Source: Acidobacteriaceae bacterium (lineage in GTDB: Bacteria; Acidobacteriota; Terriglobia; Terriglobales; Acidobacteriaceae). From it: a DNA stretch of 64,000 nt. The notes below the pieces were generated by a model that was given only the letters and a program-made list of their open reading frames with translations, had not been told where the DNA came from and ran no database searches. Shown here one piece after another: positions 54,451 through 62,920 of the stretch. The position numbers were made by a program, and so were the translations under genes. Location of the stretch: NCBI GenBank assembly GCA_027452245.1, contig DAIDGW010000182.1, positions 21,128 to 85,127 of the forward strand. The letters are read 5' to 3'. Each line of letters opens with the position of its first letter. Within the stretch, counting starts at the first letter, position 1.

Positions 54451-54660
54451 CTTCGGGCGAATGTTTCCCGAGCTTGCCGGACGCTTCGGTTGCGACCGAG
54501 ATCCCTCCGCCCGCTGGTAAAAGCGCGGGACGTTCGGGATGACACGTTCGTGCTGACTTCTACATTCGAAGTGCCCGGCGAAGATTTTCTGGGCTTGCCG
54601 GATGGGCTTGTGCCACCGGAGATCCTCCGCCCGCGCGGGACGTTCGGGATGATTGGGTCG
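54451..54660. repeat. Imperfect direct duplication of about 110-120 bases
   Basis: Shared blocks occur in the same order in two adjacent units: GCTTGCCGGA (54472, 54593), GAGATCC-TCCGCCCGC (54498, 54619) and GCGCGGGACGTTCGGGATGA (54523, 54633). The first unit carries 11 extra bases (TGGTAAAAGCG-like) between the last two blocks. It lies between the CHAD and S55 genes and has no coding sense. Confidence 0.7.
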
Positions 54661-54662
54661 TT

Positions 54663-56456
54663 CTACTTCACGGTCAGCGTCAGCAATTGGGCGCCACTCA
54701 CGACGTAGTCGAGAGGGGGAGTCGCGGTTTCGTCAACGCTGGATTCTCCGCTAACGATCATCTCCTGGTTGTCGCGCATATCGTCCATGACATTCATGAC
54801 CGAGATGGGCAGCGTGGGCATGACTTTGTCGGCGACGCGGGCTTCAGGATCGGCCTCGAGCAGCGAAACGTAAATGCGATTGTTCGAGTGCTCTTTGTTG
54901 AGCAGCGCGATTGTGGAGGCGAGATCGAGCTTGCGTCCGAAGGCTGGAGTGCCGCGGCTCATGCGGTCGAGCGTGTCGCCGTCGCAAACCAGGATGCGCA
55001 ACGTTCCCTTGCTCACCGAAGGAGGAATCTTTACCGGAATCTCGTGCACGCTGCGCTCGCCGCGGTAGGGAGCAAGTACGGTCTCGACGGTGATTTCATC
55101 GCCGGGCCGAACTTCAGTCACGTCGGTGCGGGCGCTATCGAGGCGGGCCCAGCGGCGTTCGCGAACCAGATCAAAATCAAGGTTCACGCCGTTTACTTCG
55201 GGAGCGTTGTAGGGATTGTCGTAGATGCGTCCGAAGCGCTCGCCGAGCGAAAGCGCGGCAGCCATGGCGGCAGGCTGACCTCCGTCGGCGGGAGAGAACA
55301 TATTTTTCAGCTGAACGTTGGGGAAGCCCTTGACGTCGATCGATCCGTTGAGACGGTAGGTGATCTCTTCGCCGTATTCGTTCACGCCATGCAGGGCCTG
55401 ATAGACCGTGGCCATGATGGCGACGGGGCTGAGCCGCGCATTGTTGAGCACCTGGTAGTGGAACTGCTTCTCGCTGGCACCGCTGTGGATGTTCAGCGTG
55501 ACGGGAATCATGTCAGGCTTCTTGTTAAAGACGCCCAGAATGCCGGTATGACGGTCCTGCACGAAGACTCCGGCGCGCTCGGTGGTGTTGACGATCTTGA
55601 ATGCGTTCAGCGGCGAGGGCAGCGTGGCCAGAACCTGCGCCTTGTTCATGGGCAGATCGACGGATCCGAATTGCAGTAGAGGATGTCCGCAGGCGAGCAG
55701 ATGGTTCGCGTCGACGTAGGTGACGGTGCAGGTGGCTTCAATATCCATATCGCCGCTGACCAGGACGGCGCTGACGGCCGAGCCGGGCACCAGCGGTTCG
55801 GGCTGCTTCACGTCGCTGTTCATGGACCCGGCGCCCATGACGGGAACGACTCCCGCGCTGGCGAATTGCGGAGCGAAGGTGCGCATCGTGTCTTCGGAAA
55901 ATCCGTTGAAGATGAGCGGCGCGTCGATCGGTCTCAAATAGTTGGCGAACGATTGCTCCGGTTCGGAAACCGAGGGCGAGATTCCGGGCGAAGAAGTCTT
56001 TCCCGCAACGTTGTTGACGGTGGGCTTGGCTGCGGCGACTTCTTCGGCGGGAGATTTATCCATCGCGTTGATTTCGAGCATGTCGGCGATCGGAGTGACG
56101 CCGGCGATCGGTTCCTTGGAAAATTCACCAATGCGGAAGGCGAGCGCTCCAGCGAGTTTGCCGTCGAGATAAACGGGGCTGCCGCTCATGCCGGCGACGA
56201 CGCCGGTGTACTCCACCTTCGCTCCGTGCAGGCGCACCAGGATGATGTCGCCCTTGGGGCCGTTCACGTTGTGCAGAATGCCCAGGACTTCCACGTCCAT
56301 GGGTTCGGGATTTACACCTTGGAAGACAGTGTAGGCGACCCCGCGCATACCGGTATGGATCTGATCGACCGGAATGGTTTGCGGCGGCGTGCTTTGAGCC
56401 ACGGCGACGGACAGGGAAAAGGCGGAGACGAGGAGCGCGAGTACTACTTTTCTCAT
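54663..56456 (-). CDS. Exported SpoIVB-like (S55) serine peptidase domain protein
   Basis: A 597-residue protein with a signal peptide (RKVVLALLVSAFSLSVAVAQ). Residues about 25-130 look like the S55 peptidase core: IHTGMRGVAYTVFQGVNPEP, VEVLGILHNVNGPKGDIILV (candidate His62) and YTGVVAGMSGSPVYLDGKLA (candidate Ser91). S55 was defined on SpoIVB, which starts sigma-K processing in spore formers; here the host is Gram-negative, so the role must differ. The next part (LACGHPLLQFGSVDLPMNKA, RHTGILGVFNKKPDMIPV) resembles further S55 sequence. The last 200 residues are beta-rich without a recognised motif. No sporulation gene is near. Confidence 0.82.
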   Translation of the reverse strand: MRKVVLALLVSAFSLSVAVAQSTPPQTIPVDQIHTGMRGVAYTVFQGVNPEPMDVEVLGILHNVNGPKGDIILVRLHGAKVEYTGVVAGMSGSPVYLDGKLAGALAFRIGEFSKEPIAGVTPIADMLEINAMDKSPAEEVAAAKPTVNNVAGKTSSPGISPSVSEPEQSFANYLRPIDAPLIFNGFSEDTMRTFAPQFASAGVVPVMGAGSMNSDVKQPEPLVPGSAVSAVLVSGDMDIEATCTVTYVDANHLLACGHPLLQFGSVDLPMNKAQVLATLPSPLNAFKIVNTTERAGVFVQDRHTGILGVFNKKPDMIPVTLNIHSGASEKQFHYQVLNNARLSPVAIMATVYQALHGVNEYGEEITYRLNGSIDVKGFPNVQLKNMFSPADGGQPAAMAAALSLGERFGRIYDNPYNAPEVNGVNLDFDLVRERRWARLDSARTDVTEVRPGDEITVETVLAPYRGERSVHEIPVKIPPSVSKGTLRILVCDGDTLDRMSRGTPAFGRKLDLASTIALLNKEHSNNRIYVSLLEADPEARVADKVMPTLPISVMNVMDDMRDNQEMIVSGESSVDETATPPLDYVVSGAQLLTLTVK

Positions 56457-56611
56457 GTATTGCCCCGAGGAACCTGCGAGGGGTTCTGCTAAATTTTAGA
56501 CTCTTTGGGACTTTGCTGCGTTGCCAGGAGGGGTATAACGGGAGCCGGGCAAACATCCCAATTCATAATGCTTGCGTCTATACTAGCATAGGAATTCTCG
56601 GGGACCCCGTT

Positions 56612-57865
56612 ATGTTTACGCAGAAATCCATAGATATTTCAGGGCGGAAGTGCGGCCAGTGGCTAGTCTGGATGCTATTGAGCGGATTGGTATTAGCAGG
56701 CCTTGCCGCCATGGCGCAAGATCCGTCGAGCACGCCGACGCCGTCCAGCCCGACGCCGGGTAACGCGCAATCGTCTGACAGCGGAAAACAGAAACAGGAC
56801 GTGCCTGCCGAAGCGGGCGGCCCCGGTGACAATATTGGTCCGTACGCGATCCCGAAAAAGAGCGGGGATGCTGCGCCGCCGCCACCGCCTCCGGTGACTC
56901 CAAAAAAAGTTGAGGGGATGCCGGACTACTCGCTGAAGGTAAACGTTCCGTTGGTCGACGTGGATGTGATGGTCACGACCAAGAACGGGCAATTTGTTCC
57001 GGGACTGAAGAAAGACAATTTCCGCATTCTGGAAGACGGTGTTCCGCAGACGATTTCCGATTTCAGCGTGACCCAGGCGCCGATCACGGCAGTCTTGCTG
57101 ACCGAGTTTGCTTCCACCAATTACGTCTTCATGATTCAGGCACTGCAGGCATCGTACGCCTTCGTGAACTCGCTGCAGAAAGATGACTGGGTGGCGGTGG
57201 AGTATTACGACATGAAGCCGCACATCCTGGTAGATTTCACCCAGAACAAACAGGCGATGTACGGGGCGCTGAACGAACTGCAAATTCCGGGATTTGCGGA
57301 GACCAATCTTTTCGACGCGCTGTATGACACGCTGGACCGGCTGGACCGGATTCAGGGAAAAAAATACATCATCCTGGTGACGACGGGAGTCGATACCTTC
57401 AGTAAACTCACGCTGGACCAGATGATCAAAAAGATCAAAGAAACCAAGGATGTGACCATCTTCCCGATCAGCGTGGGATTCATCGTGCGCGAGTGGTGCG
57501 ACATCAACCCGATGAACTGCTACGGCATGCATGGCATGGGCATTCCCGTGGGACGCATGGATTATTTGCAGGGCGACAACGAGATGCGGACCTTTGCCGC
57601 GATGACGGGAGGGCGGGCGTATTTCCCGCGATTTGAAGGCGAGCTTCCGGATCTGTTTGGGGATATCTCCAGCGACATCCGGCATCAATATTCGCTGGCC
57701 TATCATCCGTCGAACACCAAGCTCGACGGAACCTATCGCAAGCTGAAAGTGCAAGTTGTTGCACCTGACGGCGGCCCATTGAAGGTGCATGATCAGAAGG
57801 GCAAGAACGTAAAGATTGAAGTCGTGGCCCGCGACGGTTACACCGCGAAGCATACGGTCGATTAA
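56612..57865 (+). CDS. Exported VWFA-related protein lacking a normal MIDAS
   Basis: A 417-residue protein from ATG 56612 (an in-frame TTG at 56513 is unlikely), with a long signal peptide ending LVLAGLAAMAQ. A Pro/Ser-rich linker (to about 110) leads to the acidobacterial VWFA-related domain: NVPLVDVDVMVTTKNGQFVP, LKKDNFRILEDGVPQTISDF, LQKDDWVAVEYYDMKPHILV, KKYIILVTTGVDTFSKLTLD. The metal-site D-x-S-x-S that normally follows 'vvLllD' is replaced by TEFAS (ITAVLLTEFASTN), so a divalent metal is probably not bound. Likely a periplasmic or surface protein of unknown partner. It is divergent from the S55 gene (about 155 bases between starts). Confidence 0.83.
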   Translation: MFTQKSIDISGRKCGQWLVWMLLSGLVLAGLAAMAQDPSSTPTPSSPTPGNAQSSDSGKQKQDVPAEAGGPGDNIGPYAIPKKSGDAAPPPPPPVTPKKVEGMPDYSLKVNVPLVDVDVMVTTKNGQFVPGLKKDNFRILEDGVPQTISDFSVTQAPITAVLLTEFASTNYVFMIQALQASYAFVNSLQKDDWVAVEYYDMKPHILVDFTQNKQAMYGALNELQIPGFAETNLFDALYDTLDRLDRIQGKKYIILVTTGVDTFSKLTLDQMIKKIKETKDVTIFPISVGFIVREWCDINPMNCYGMHGMGIPVGRMDYLQGDNEMRTFAAMTGGRAYFPRFEGELPDLFGDISSDIRHQYSLAYHPSNTKLDGTYRKLKVQVVAPDGGPLKVHDQKGKNVKIEVVARDGYTAKHTVD

Positions 57866-57894
57866 GCCCTCTTGGATTAAAAATAATTTCGTAC

Positions 57895-57955
57895 AGAGCC
57901 TATGGGCTCTACCTTCTTGCGTAGAAATCCGGTAGAGTGACTCCCGGATTTTTTT
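57895..57955 (+). terminator. Two hairpins and T-run after the VWFA gene
   Basis: AGAGCC-TATG-GGCTCT (57895-57910) is followed by AAATCCGG (57925-57932), an 11-base loop, CCGGATTT (57944-57951) and TTTTC. The second is a good intrinsic terminator for the VWFA gene; the kelch gene starts 40 bases later and so likely has its own promoter or partial read-through. Confidence 0.7.
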
Positions 57956-57993
57956 CGGCTCCTCCCCCGATATCAATAAAAGAAAGGAACTAC

Positions 57994-59418
57994 GTGTTTA
58001 AAAAGGCCGTGGTGGCACTCTCTCTGTTGCTTACCGCGGGGATGGTTTCGCAGGCGCAGACCATACAGCGTCTGAAAAACCAGCCTCCGGATGGGGCAAT
58101 GCTTACATTTCTTCTCACCGATGGAACCGTGATAGCACAGGGTAATGGCGAGTCGGACTGGTACAAACTCACTCCGGATAACACGGGAAGCTACGTGAAC
58201 GGCACGTGGACGAAGATGGCGAGCTTGCCATCGGGGTACGTTCCGGATGCATTTGCGTCGGCGGTGCTGGCCGATGGGCGGCTTGTGATCGTTGGCGGCG
58301 AATACAACTACAACAATTTTGCATTAACCAATCTGGGAGCAGTTTACGACCCGGCGAAGAATACGTGGACGAACCTGCCGGCGCCGAAAGGATGGGGGTA
58401 TATCGGAGATTCTCCGGCGCTGGTGCTGGCGAATGGAGATTTTCTGATTGGGGACAAGCTCACGACCAATATGGCGGTGCTGAACCCGGCGACGCTGACG
58501 TGGACGACGTTCAAAGGTGTTGGTAAAAGCGATTTCAACGCGGAAGAGGGATGGACGCTGTTGCCGACGGGCGATGTGCTCACAGCGGATGTAAAGAACG
58601 CGCCGAACTCGGAAATCTTCTCGCTGTCGAACCACAGTTGGGCGAGCGCCGGCAGCACGGTGGTGGATCTGCATTCTCCATCGCCGTTCGGATGCATTTC
58701 GTTCGGGCCGAATGGAAAGTATTGCTACTATCCGCCGGGAGAAATCGGGCCCGCCATTTTACGTCCGGACGGGACCGTATTCGCGACCGGGTCGTATAGC
58801 AACGGAGGCAGCGGGCCGGGTCACACCGCGATCTACTCTCCGGAGTCGGGCTGGACCACCGGTCCGGACTTTCCCAATAACGACAACGCCGGAGATTCGT
58901 TTGCGGCGTTGTTGCCCAGCGGGAATGTGCTGGTGGAAGGGACCGTCGGATCGTATGAGTTCAACGGCACGACATTGACGCAGGTACCCTATACGCCGGG
59001 ATGCCTGATGATGCTGCCGACGGGCCAGGTGCTGGTGGGCGGGACCGAAGTGTACAACCCGGCGGGAACATACCAGGCGCAGTGGGCGCCCACGATCACC
59101 AAGGTTGCAACTTCAGTGAAGCGCGGGTCCACGTATGCGATTTCAGGCACGCAGTTCAACGGACTGTCACAGGCGGCGGCGTTTGGGGATGAGTACCAGA
59201 CGGCGACGAACTATCCACTAGTGAGGATCACGAACAATTCCACCGGGCATGTGTTCTATGCTAAAACGCATAACCACAGCTCGATGGGAGTGGCCACGGG
59301 ATCGAAGACTGTCTACACGCATTTCGACGTGCCCGCGAGCATGGAAACGGGAGCGAGCACGTTGCAGGTGGTGACGAACGGAATTCCGTCGGCTCCGGTG
59401 AGCATCACGGTGAATTAA
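57994..59418 (+). CDS. Secreted kelch-repeat protein, galactose-oxidase-like fold
   Basis: A 474-residue protein from GTG 57994 (AAAGGAAC upstream), with a signal peptide (KKAVVALSLLLTAGMVSQAQ). Six kelch-like blades are visible, e.g. LADGRLVIVGGEYNYNNFAL, GAVYDPAKNTWTNLP, LPTGDVLTADVKNAPNSEIF and LPSGNVLVEGTVGSYEFNGT. The end (KRGSTYAISGTQFNGLSQAA, AFGDEYQTATNYPLVRITNN, STGHVFYAKTHNHSSMGVAT) resembles the C-terminal Ig-like domain of galactose oxidase/glyoxal oxidase, which supplies a copper His. Cys-Tyr cofactor residues could not be placed with confidence, so enzyme activity is not claimed. A strong terminator follows. Confidence 0.82.
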   Translation: MFKKAVVALSLLLTAGMVSQAQTIQRLKNQPPDGAMLTFLLTDGTVIAQGNGESDWYKLTPDNTGSYVNGTWTKMASLPSGYVPDAFASAVLADGRLVIVGGEYNYNNFALTNLGAVYDPAKNTWTNLPAPKGWGYIGDSPALVLANGDFLIGDKLTTNMAVLNPATLTWTTFKGVGKSDFNAEEGWTLLPTGDVLTADVKNAPNSEIFSLSNHSWASAGSTVVDLHSPSPFGCISFGPNGKYCYYPPGEIGPAILRPDGTVFATGSYSNGGSGPGHTAIYSPESGWTTGPDFPNNDNAGDSFAALLPSGNVLVEGTVGSYEFNGTTLTQVPYTPGCLMMLPTGQVLVGGTEVYNPAGTYQAQWAPTITKVATSVKRGSTYAISGTQFNGLSQAAAFGDEYQTATNYPLVRITNNSTGHVFYAKTHNHSSMGVATGSKTVYTHFDVPASMETGASTLQVVTNGIPSAPVSITVN

Positions 59419-59435
59419 ACTGGACCGGGAATTTT

Positions 59436-59462
59436 GACCCTCGCTACGGCGAGGGTCTTTTT
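59436..59462 (+). terminator. Intrinsic terminator of the kelch-protein gene
   Basis: GACCCTCGC (59436-59444), TACG tetraloop, GCGAGGGTC (59449-59457), then TTTTT (59458-59462): a textbook Rho-independent terminator 18 bases after the stop. Confidence 0.92.
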
Positions 59463-59499
59463 CGTTGGGGACCAGCTATAGGGAACAACATCCTTCGCC

Positions 59500-59600
59500 T
59501 GCGGCCTTGCTTTGCTTCGAAACGGAGCAAAAGCTCGCTCGGGATGAAAGAAGAAAAAGCCAGATTGGCTTGGCTGCGCTCCGGAATGACCAAGCAATTC
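59500..59600. repeat. Dispersed intergenic repeat fragment
   Basis: Contains GGCTGCGCTCCGGAATGAC (59572-59590), which differs by one base from the copy at 52940-52958, with a related G/C-rich lead (AAGCTCGCTCGGGATGA at 59531). It fills the gap between the kelch terminator and the ZIP gene and has no coding sense. Confidence 0.6.
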
Positions 59601-59627
59601 GTTTCTCGAATCAGATGCCGCAGGGAC

Positions 59628-60359
59628 TCAGTGCAGGTGAAACAGCGCGTCGAGCAGGAACACAAGACCTACGCCGATGAAAACGACTAAAGCCATGCGG
59701 ACACCGGGTTCGTGATTGACTTCGGGGATAAGATCGGAAGCGGCGACGTAGATGGTGACTCCGGCGGCGAGTGGAAGGCCGGCGGCCACGCTGTGGCGGA
59801 AGACGGCCATGATCAGGACGCCTGCGAGGGTGCTGGCTCCCAGCAGGATCGACGCTCCCCAGGCGATGCCGCGGCTGCGTCCGCTGGCCAGCATCACCGA
59901 ACTGACGGTGAATCCCTCCGGAATCTTGTGCAGGAAAATCGCGAAGAAGATCAGCCATCCCAGCCACTCGGTTACCAGAAATCCGGAAGCGATGGCGATG
60001 CCGTCGAAGAAGGTGTGAATCATCAATCCCAGCAGAACGGAATAGCTTTTGCGCGCGTGCAGGAATTCGTCGGCGTGCGTTTCTTCGCCGAAGTGGAAGT
60101 GCGGCGTGAGCGTGTGCTCGAAGAAATGGATGATGAGATAGCCGAGAAGGATTAGGAATGCGGCCGACCGGCCGCGCAGTGCAAGACTTTCGGGAACCAT
60201 TTCGACCAGAGAGGTAGCCAGCATAAATCCGGCGCCGAGTGCTACGAAGTAGCGGAGATAGCGGCGCTCCCAGTTGCGCTGAACGATGATGGCTCCGCCA
60301 AAGACGTTGGCGGCGGCGGCCGTGAGTCCGAGCAGCACGCTGGTCAGAATCGCGTTCAT
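59628..60359 (-). CDS. ZIP-family metal transporter
   Basis: A 243-residue inner-membrane protein with about eight hydrophobic segments. The family's metal-site helices are HTFFDGIAIASGFLVTEWLG (helix 4, H-x3-D) and FAIFLHKIPEGFTVSSVMLA (helix 5, H-K-x-P-E-G), and YFVALGAGFMLATSLVEMVP is the helix-2 equivalent. A His/Glu-rich loop (HFFEHTLTPHFHFGEETHAD) precedes helix 4 and probably senses or gathers metal. ZIPs import zinc, iron or other divalent ions; this short type is often zinc-linked. The ATG at 60359 gives the usual N-terminus. Confidence 0.93.
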   Translation of the reverse strand: MNAILTSVLLGLTAAAANVFGGAIIVQRNWERRYLRYFVALGAGFMLATSLVEMVPESLALRGRSAAFLILLGYLIIHFFEHTLTPHFHFGEETHADEFLHARKSYSVLLGLMIHTFFDGIAIASGFLVTEWLGWLIFFAIFLHKIPEGFTVSSVMLASGRSRGIAWGASILLGASTLAGVLIMAVFRHSVAAGLPLAAGVTIYVAASDLIPEVNHEPGVRMALVVFIGVGLVFLLDALFHLH

Positions 60360-60527
60360 GTGCGAATGGGATGATAACAGTTCCCAATTGCGGGACAGGA
60401 GATCAAGAAGGAGTTTCAGTCAGTGTAAGCGTGAGGGGACGTGCGGTAGCTCTGAATTTCCGGAAGTTGCTATGGGCGCTGAGGAAGAGTTCACACGGCT
60501 CGGCGAGCAGGCCTTAATTACCGCTCG

Positions 60528-60707
60528 TCAGAGAACGATGGCGGAAATCTCAATCACCCCGAGTGCAAGCCAAACGATCGCGCGTTTGCGCTCCCCGGCG
60601 AGCCAGTAACCGCTGGCAGCGCTGAGGCAAAGGATGGCGCTGGTCCAGCCGCTGCCCCATGCGGCCGGCTTGCTGAGCATTCTGATCAATTTTGCTGTTT
60701 CCGACAT
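60528..60707 (-). CDS. Small two-helix membrane protein
   Basis: A 59-residue ORF from ATG 60707, with CGGAG about 9 bases upstream; longer in-frame starts (60743, 60737) are possible. Two short hydrophobic helices (GWTSAILCLSAASGYWLAGE and IVWLALGVIEISAIVL) are linked by RKRA. The Arg-rich loop suggests the N- and C-termini face outward. Function unknown. Its downstream gene on the same strand is ZIP (about 170 bases away). Confidence 0.5.
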   Translation of the reverse strand: MSETAKLIRMLSKPAAWGSGWTSAILCLSAASGYWLAGERKRAIVWLALGVIEISAIVL

Positions 60708-60878
60708 GAACGATTGCTCCGAGACAAGAATTTTCATCGGCATAGGAAAAACTCTCAAGTTTTTGCGTTCGTACGACGGCTGACGCAAAGAACGTCTTCG
60801 GCAAAAGAAAGGCCACGCACTCAGGTTATTTAGAATCTCGAAAATAAGATGCCAGAAATGTGGTGCGCGCAACGGTTT

Positions 60879-61964
60879 CTAGCCGCTATGGCGAATGTGC
60901 ATCACATCTCCATCCTGCACAATGTAGTCCTTACCCTCCAGGCGCAGCGTACCCTTGGCGCGGGCGTTGGCTTCGCTGCCGGCTTCGAGCAGCTGGTCCC
61001 ATCGGATGGTCTCGGCACGGATGAAATGCTTTTCCAGATCGGAATGGATGGCTCCGGCTGCTTCCTGGGCTCGGGTGCGAGCGGGAATTTGCCAGGCGCG
61101 GCACTCATCTTCGCCGGCGGTGAAAAAGGAAATGAGTCCAAGCAGCTGGTAAGTGGTGCGAATCAGGCGCACCAGCCCGCTCTCCTTCAAACCATAGCTG
61201 GAAAGGAAGTCGGCGGCATCGGCATCGCTCATCTCCGAGAGTTCGGCTTCCACCTTGCCGCAGATCGCGGTGGCGGCAGCATTGGGGCGACCGGCAACTT
61301 CGGTGAGCTTGTATTTGGCGACGGCCTGCTCCAGTTCGTTGCCGAGTTCAGTGGACTCCCCGATGTTGAGCACGTAGAGGATCGGCTTCTCGCTCAGGAA
61401 CATGAATCCGCGAATGCGCTTTTTGTCCTCCGGAGACATCGTCATTTCGCGCAGAGGCTTCTCGGTTTCAAGATGCGCCTTGGCTTTCTTGAGCAGCTCG
61501 AATTCTTTTTCGAGATCGGGTGTCTTCATCTTCTTCAGGTCTTTTTCGAGGCGCTCAAGGCGCTTCTCGATCTGGCCGAGGTCGCTGACCATGAGATCGA
61601 ATTCGACGTTCCTGATGTCGCGTAAGGGATCGATTTCGCCGACGTGCGGAATGGCGGGATCTTCGAAGGCGCGTAGAACGTGGGCTAGGGCGTCGACCTG
61701 ACGCAAGTGTCCGATGTAGGCCGTCTCTTTGAGTGCTTCCTGGCCGATCGCGCCGACATCGACGTATTCGACGGAAGTGTGCGTGAGCTTTTTCGGATTG
61801 TAGAGAGCGGCGAGGCGGTCGAGGCGGTCGTCGGGAACTTTGGCGACTCCGACGTGAGCTTCGCGCGGATTGGCGAAGGCCTGTTCGGACAGATGCGCCC
61901 GGGTGAGAATGCGAAATAGTGAACTCTTGCCGACCTGCGGCAGGCCAATGATTCCGGTCTTCAT
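60879..61964 (-). CDS. ychF: Redox-regulated ATPase YchF (Obg-family)
   Basis: A 361-residue P-loop protein; Walker A is GLPQVGKSS (7-15). YchF differs from other Obg GTPases by preferring ATP, since the NKxD motif is changed (VLNIGEST here). Downstream are EYVDVGAIGQEALKETAYIG-type switch I/II sequence and, at the end, a TGS-like domain (FFTAGEDECRAWQIPARTRA, RLEGKDYIVQDGDVMHIRHS). YchF binds ribosomes and is involved in the stress response. Length and all motifs are standard. No pth gene, a common partner, is adjacent. Confidence 0.95.
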   Translation of the reverse strand: MKTGIIGLPQVGKSSLFRILTRAHLSEQAFANPREAHVGVAKVPDDRLDRLAALYNPKKLTHTSVEYVDVGAIGQEALKETAYIGHLRQVDALAHVLRAFEDPAIPHVGEIDPLRDIRNVEFDLMVSDLGQIEKRLERLEKDLKKMKTPDLEKEFELLKKAKAHLETEKPLREMTMSPEDKKRIRGFMFLSEKPILYVLNIGESTELGNELEQAVAKYKLTEVAGRPNAAATAICGKVEAELSEMSDADAADFLSSYGLKESGLVRLIRTTYQLLGLISFFTAGEDECRAWQIPARTRAQEAAGAIHSDLEKHFIRAETIRWDQLLEAGSEANARAKGTLRLEGKDYIVQDGDVMHIRHSG

Positions 61965-62152
61965 AAGAACAGCGTTGAGCTGGCTCCTCGGTTGAAAATG
62001 CAGAGATGATGCGTACAGGCGTGAATCGCGGCTGTGCGGTAACTTTTCAGGATAAATGAAAGCGAGAGATTGCAGAAGGGTTAGTCAATCCCATCCCGCC
62101 GCAAAAATGGACACGGAAGGGGGAACCGGGCACTCCGGGGGCGCGGGCTGCG

Positions 62153-62599
62153 TCAGCCCGTGACGCGGGTAGCGGAGGCGGACGCGCAGACCCAATTGCC
62201 GCCGCGCCGGATCCAGGTATCGACGAAGCGGTCCTGGCGCTGGTAGGCCTTCCCGTTCTCGACGCCCTTAGAGCGAAACACGCCGGTAGCGATAGCGACT
62301 TCTCCAAGCACGCGGACATCGATAGATTCGGGCGTGACCTGCTCATCGGAGCTGGGCTTCGAGGATTTCACGAGTTTCAGGAAGGCAGCCTTGGATTGCA
62401 GGCTGCCGTCGTCGTTGACGAGGACGACGTCGTCGGCGAGGAGAGCATCAATGGCTTTGGTGTCGCGAAGCTTGAAGGCCTGGTTCCAGGCTTTTTCCAT
62501 GGCGACGATTTTGGAAACGGTGCTGCCGGAATCATTTTGCGCGAGCAGAGGCAAGGTGAGAGCAAGCACCAGGAAGATGACCGGCGTCCTACTTTTCAT
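62153..62599 (-). CDS. Exported DUF4440/SnoaL-like protein
   Basis: A 148-residue protein with a signal peptide (KSRTPVIFLVLALTLPLLAQ) and one NTF2-like domain (VAMEKAWNQAFKLRDTKAID, ALLADDVVLVNDDGSLQSKA, VDTWIRRGGNWVCASASATR). ATG 62599 is preferred to 62611 because AGGAAC lies just before it. NTF2-like domains bind small ligands or act as isomerases; no catalytic residues can be named. It lies downstream of a cluster of hairpins (62714-62815), which could include its operator. Confidence 0.85.
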   Translation of the reverse strand: MKSRTPVIFLVLALTLPLLAQNDSGSTVSKIVAMEKAWNQAFKLRDTKAIDALLADDVVLVNDDGSLQSKAAFLKLVKSSKPSSDEQVTPESIDVRVLGEVAIATGVFRSKGVENGKAYQRQDRFVDTWIRRGGNWVCASASATRVTG

Positions 62600-62713
62600 T
62601 GAGTTCCTCATTCGGACAAGAATTTGGCACAGATGCGCTTACAAAAGGCGCGCGCCTTGAAACGGAAATCATGTAAAGACGGAAGCACAAGTATGACAGC
62701 GGCAGATCGGGGT

Positions 62714-62815
62714 CTCTGAGGCCTCTCAGAGCTGTTCTGAAATCAGAACAGAGGAATGGGATATTTCTGGATTTGAAAGGGGCAGGCCGCCATGGGATGG
62801 CGCTGAGCGGCCTGC
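62714..62815. promoter_or_regulatory. Three consecutive perfect hairpins between the DUF4440 and repeat-protein genes
   Basis: First CTCTGAG-CCT-like loop-CTCAGAG (62714-62720 with 62725-62731), then CTGTTCTGA-AA-TCAGAACAG (62732-62740 with 62743-62751), then GCAGGCCGC (62782-62790) with GCGGCCTGC (62807-62815) and TTTGTT after it. The third could terminate the minus-strand repeat gene (CCCCTTTC follows on that strand). The first two abut each other and may be operators or RNA stems for the DUF4440 gene. The rest of the 321-base gap (62600-62920) shows nothing else. Confidence 0.6.
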
Positions 62816-62920
62816 TTTGTTACGAAAGCCGGAATCGAGCGAAGCGGAATGGGGTTAGTGGCGCATATGCTGGACTACTAACACCATTACGCATCCATGA
62901 TGAATTCACGGCATGAACGC

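Noticed and set aside
54687..55679. A 330-residue plus-strand frame (and 55683-56492) over the S55 gene
   Set aside because: Gly/Asp/Val-rich shadow of the S55 coding strand with no recognisable domain.
56693..57976. A 427-residue antisense frame over the VWFA gene
   Set aside because: No motif, odd His/Arg/Val-rich composition, and full overlap with a well-supported exported protein.
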